Source of the DNA: an uncultured Oscillospiraceae bacterium
Lineage (GTDB): Bacteria > Bacillota > Clostridia > UBA1212 > UBA1255
Length of the DNA stretch: 7,129 nt
Assembly (NCBI GenBank): GCA_902462635.1
Contig: CABQCN010000070.1
Coordinates: 1-7,129 of the forward strand
Direction: 5' to 3'
Shown here: one piece after another, positions 6,664 through 7,129 of the stretch
Layout: every line of letters begins with the position of its first letter
Position numbering within the stretch: position 1 is the first letter of the stretch
Translations under genes and position numbers: made by a program
The notes under the pieces: model-generated
Seen by the model: only the letters and a program-made list of their open reading frames with translations
Database searches by the model: none
Told to the model about the DNA's origin: nothing

Positions 6664-7129
6664 ATGGGACAGCTTATTATGAACTGGAAACGCGGCAGTG
6701 CGGCCGCAAAATTCGGTATCGAACTTCCGGAGGGGTTTTCCCTCCGGCGGTTTCGGAACAACGAAGCGGATGTGGAGGCTTGGCTCGATATCGTACAATA
6801 CGGCCTGACGGATGGCAGAGGCGGCCGGACGCTGTTTCGCGATCTGATGGAACGCCATCCCGGCTATGATCCGGATGGGATCTATTTTATCGAAAAGGAT
6901 GGCGTGCCTTGCGCGACGATTTCGATTTTCTGCGATCTCGTCTCGCTGCACGGCTATGTCCACATGGTTTGTGTGGACCCGTCGGTGCGCGGGCGCGGCA
7001 TCGGTACGGCGCTCGCCCGGCTCGCGGTCAATGAATTGCTGAACCGCGGTATGCAGACGGCGCATTTGACGACGGACGATTTTCGGATCCCGGCCATCAA
7101 AACGTATCTGGAAGCCGGCTTCGTCCCGC
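6664..7129 (+). CDS. GNAT family N-acetyltransferase, cut by the window edge
   Basis: Open frame of 155 codons reaching the right edge with no stop. It begins MGQLIMNWKRG and has the usual GNAT opening strand (LPEGFSLRRF, about 21-30), an acceptor-side helical part (YGLTDGRGGRTLFRDLM), a central strand pair (GIYFIEKDGVPCATISIF), then motif A MVCVDPSVRGRGIGTALARL. In motif A the RGRGIG stretch (about 119-124) would hold the pyrophosphate of acetyl-CoA. Motif B (TTDDFRIPAIKTYLEAGFVP) follows at the edge, so only the last strand or so is missing. GNAT enzymes transfer acetyl from acetyl-CoA to an amine; the acceptor cannot be read from the sequence. The start ATG has GGAG (6653-6656) 7 nt upstream and lies 19 nt after the dockerin gene, so it is probably co-transcribed. 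It has no signal peptide and should be cytoplasmic, so a functional link to the secreted pair is not evident. Confidence 0.93.
   Translation, partial: MGQLIMNWKRGSAAAKFGIELPEGFSLRRFRNNEADVEAWLDIVQYGLTDGRGGRTLFRDLMERHPGYDPDGIYFIEKDGVPCATISIFCDLVSLHGYVHMVCVDPSVRGRGIGTALARLAVNELLNRGMQTAHLTTDDFRIPAIKTYLEAGFVP

Overview
This window looks like chromosomal DNA of a Gram-positive, gut-type anaerobe of the class Clostridia. The evidence is AGGAGG-type ribosome binding sites, a type I dockerin, a clostridial-style D-Ala-D-Ala carboxypeptidase, tight gene packing and roughly balanced base composition. The genus cannot be fixed from the sequence alone. No RNA gene, insertion sequence, CRISPR array or phage gene was seen, and no stretch over 300 bases lacks a gene.

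Left part, minus strand. A D-alanyl-D-alanine carboxypeptidase (580..1905, GTG start behind a perfect AGGAGG) is followed about 64 nt downstream by a heparan-alpha-glucosaminide N-acetyltransferase-like (HGSNAT_cat, formerly DUF1624) multi-pass membrane protein. That second gene runs off the left edge and is broken by a frameshift near 320-327.

Middle, 1906..2053. This short divergent intergenic region holds a convincing sigma-A type promoter on the plus strand (TTGAAA-N17-TAGGAT) that fires away from the carboxypeptidase gene.

Right part, plus strand. Three closely spaced genes look like one transcription unit. The first two are large secreted paralogs sharing one core: a cysteine-histidine NlpC/P60-like domain followed by two copies of a beta-sandwich-like module with a GW ... 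EYRIDGG.W ... RG signature. The first (2054..3898) ends in a transmembrane helix and a charged cytoplasmic tail, so it is tethered to the cell membrane. The second (3927..6644) adds an N-terminal repeat-like domain and ends in a bacterial Ig-like domain plus a type I dockerin, so it is built to dock onto a cohesin-bearing partner. The third gene (6664 to the right edge) is a GNAT acetyltransferase.

The theme is cell envelope: a peptidoglycan carboxypeptidase stands back to back with two candidate envelope or surface cysteine hydrolases, one membrane-bound and one dockerin-bearing. This paired anchoring of the same catalytic core is the most interesting feature. That the two cooperate on peptidoglycan or an extracellular protein is an inference. 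No cohesin or scaffoldin is present in the window.
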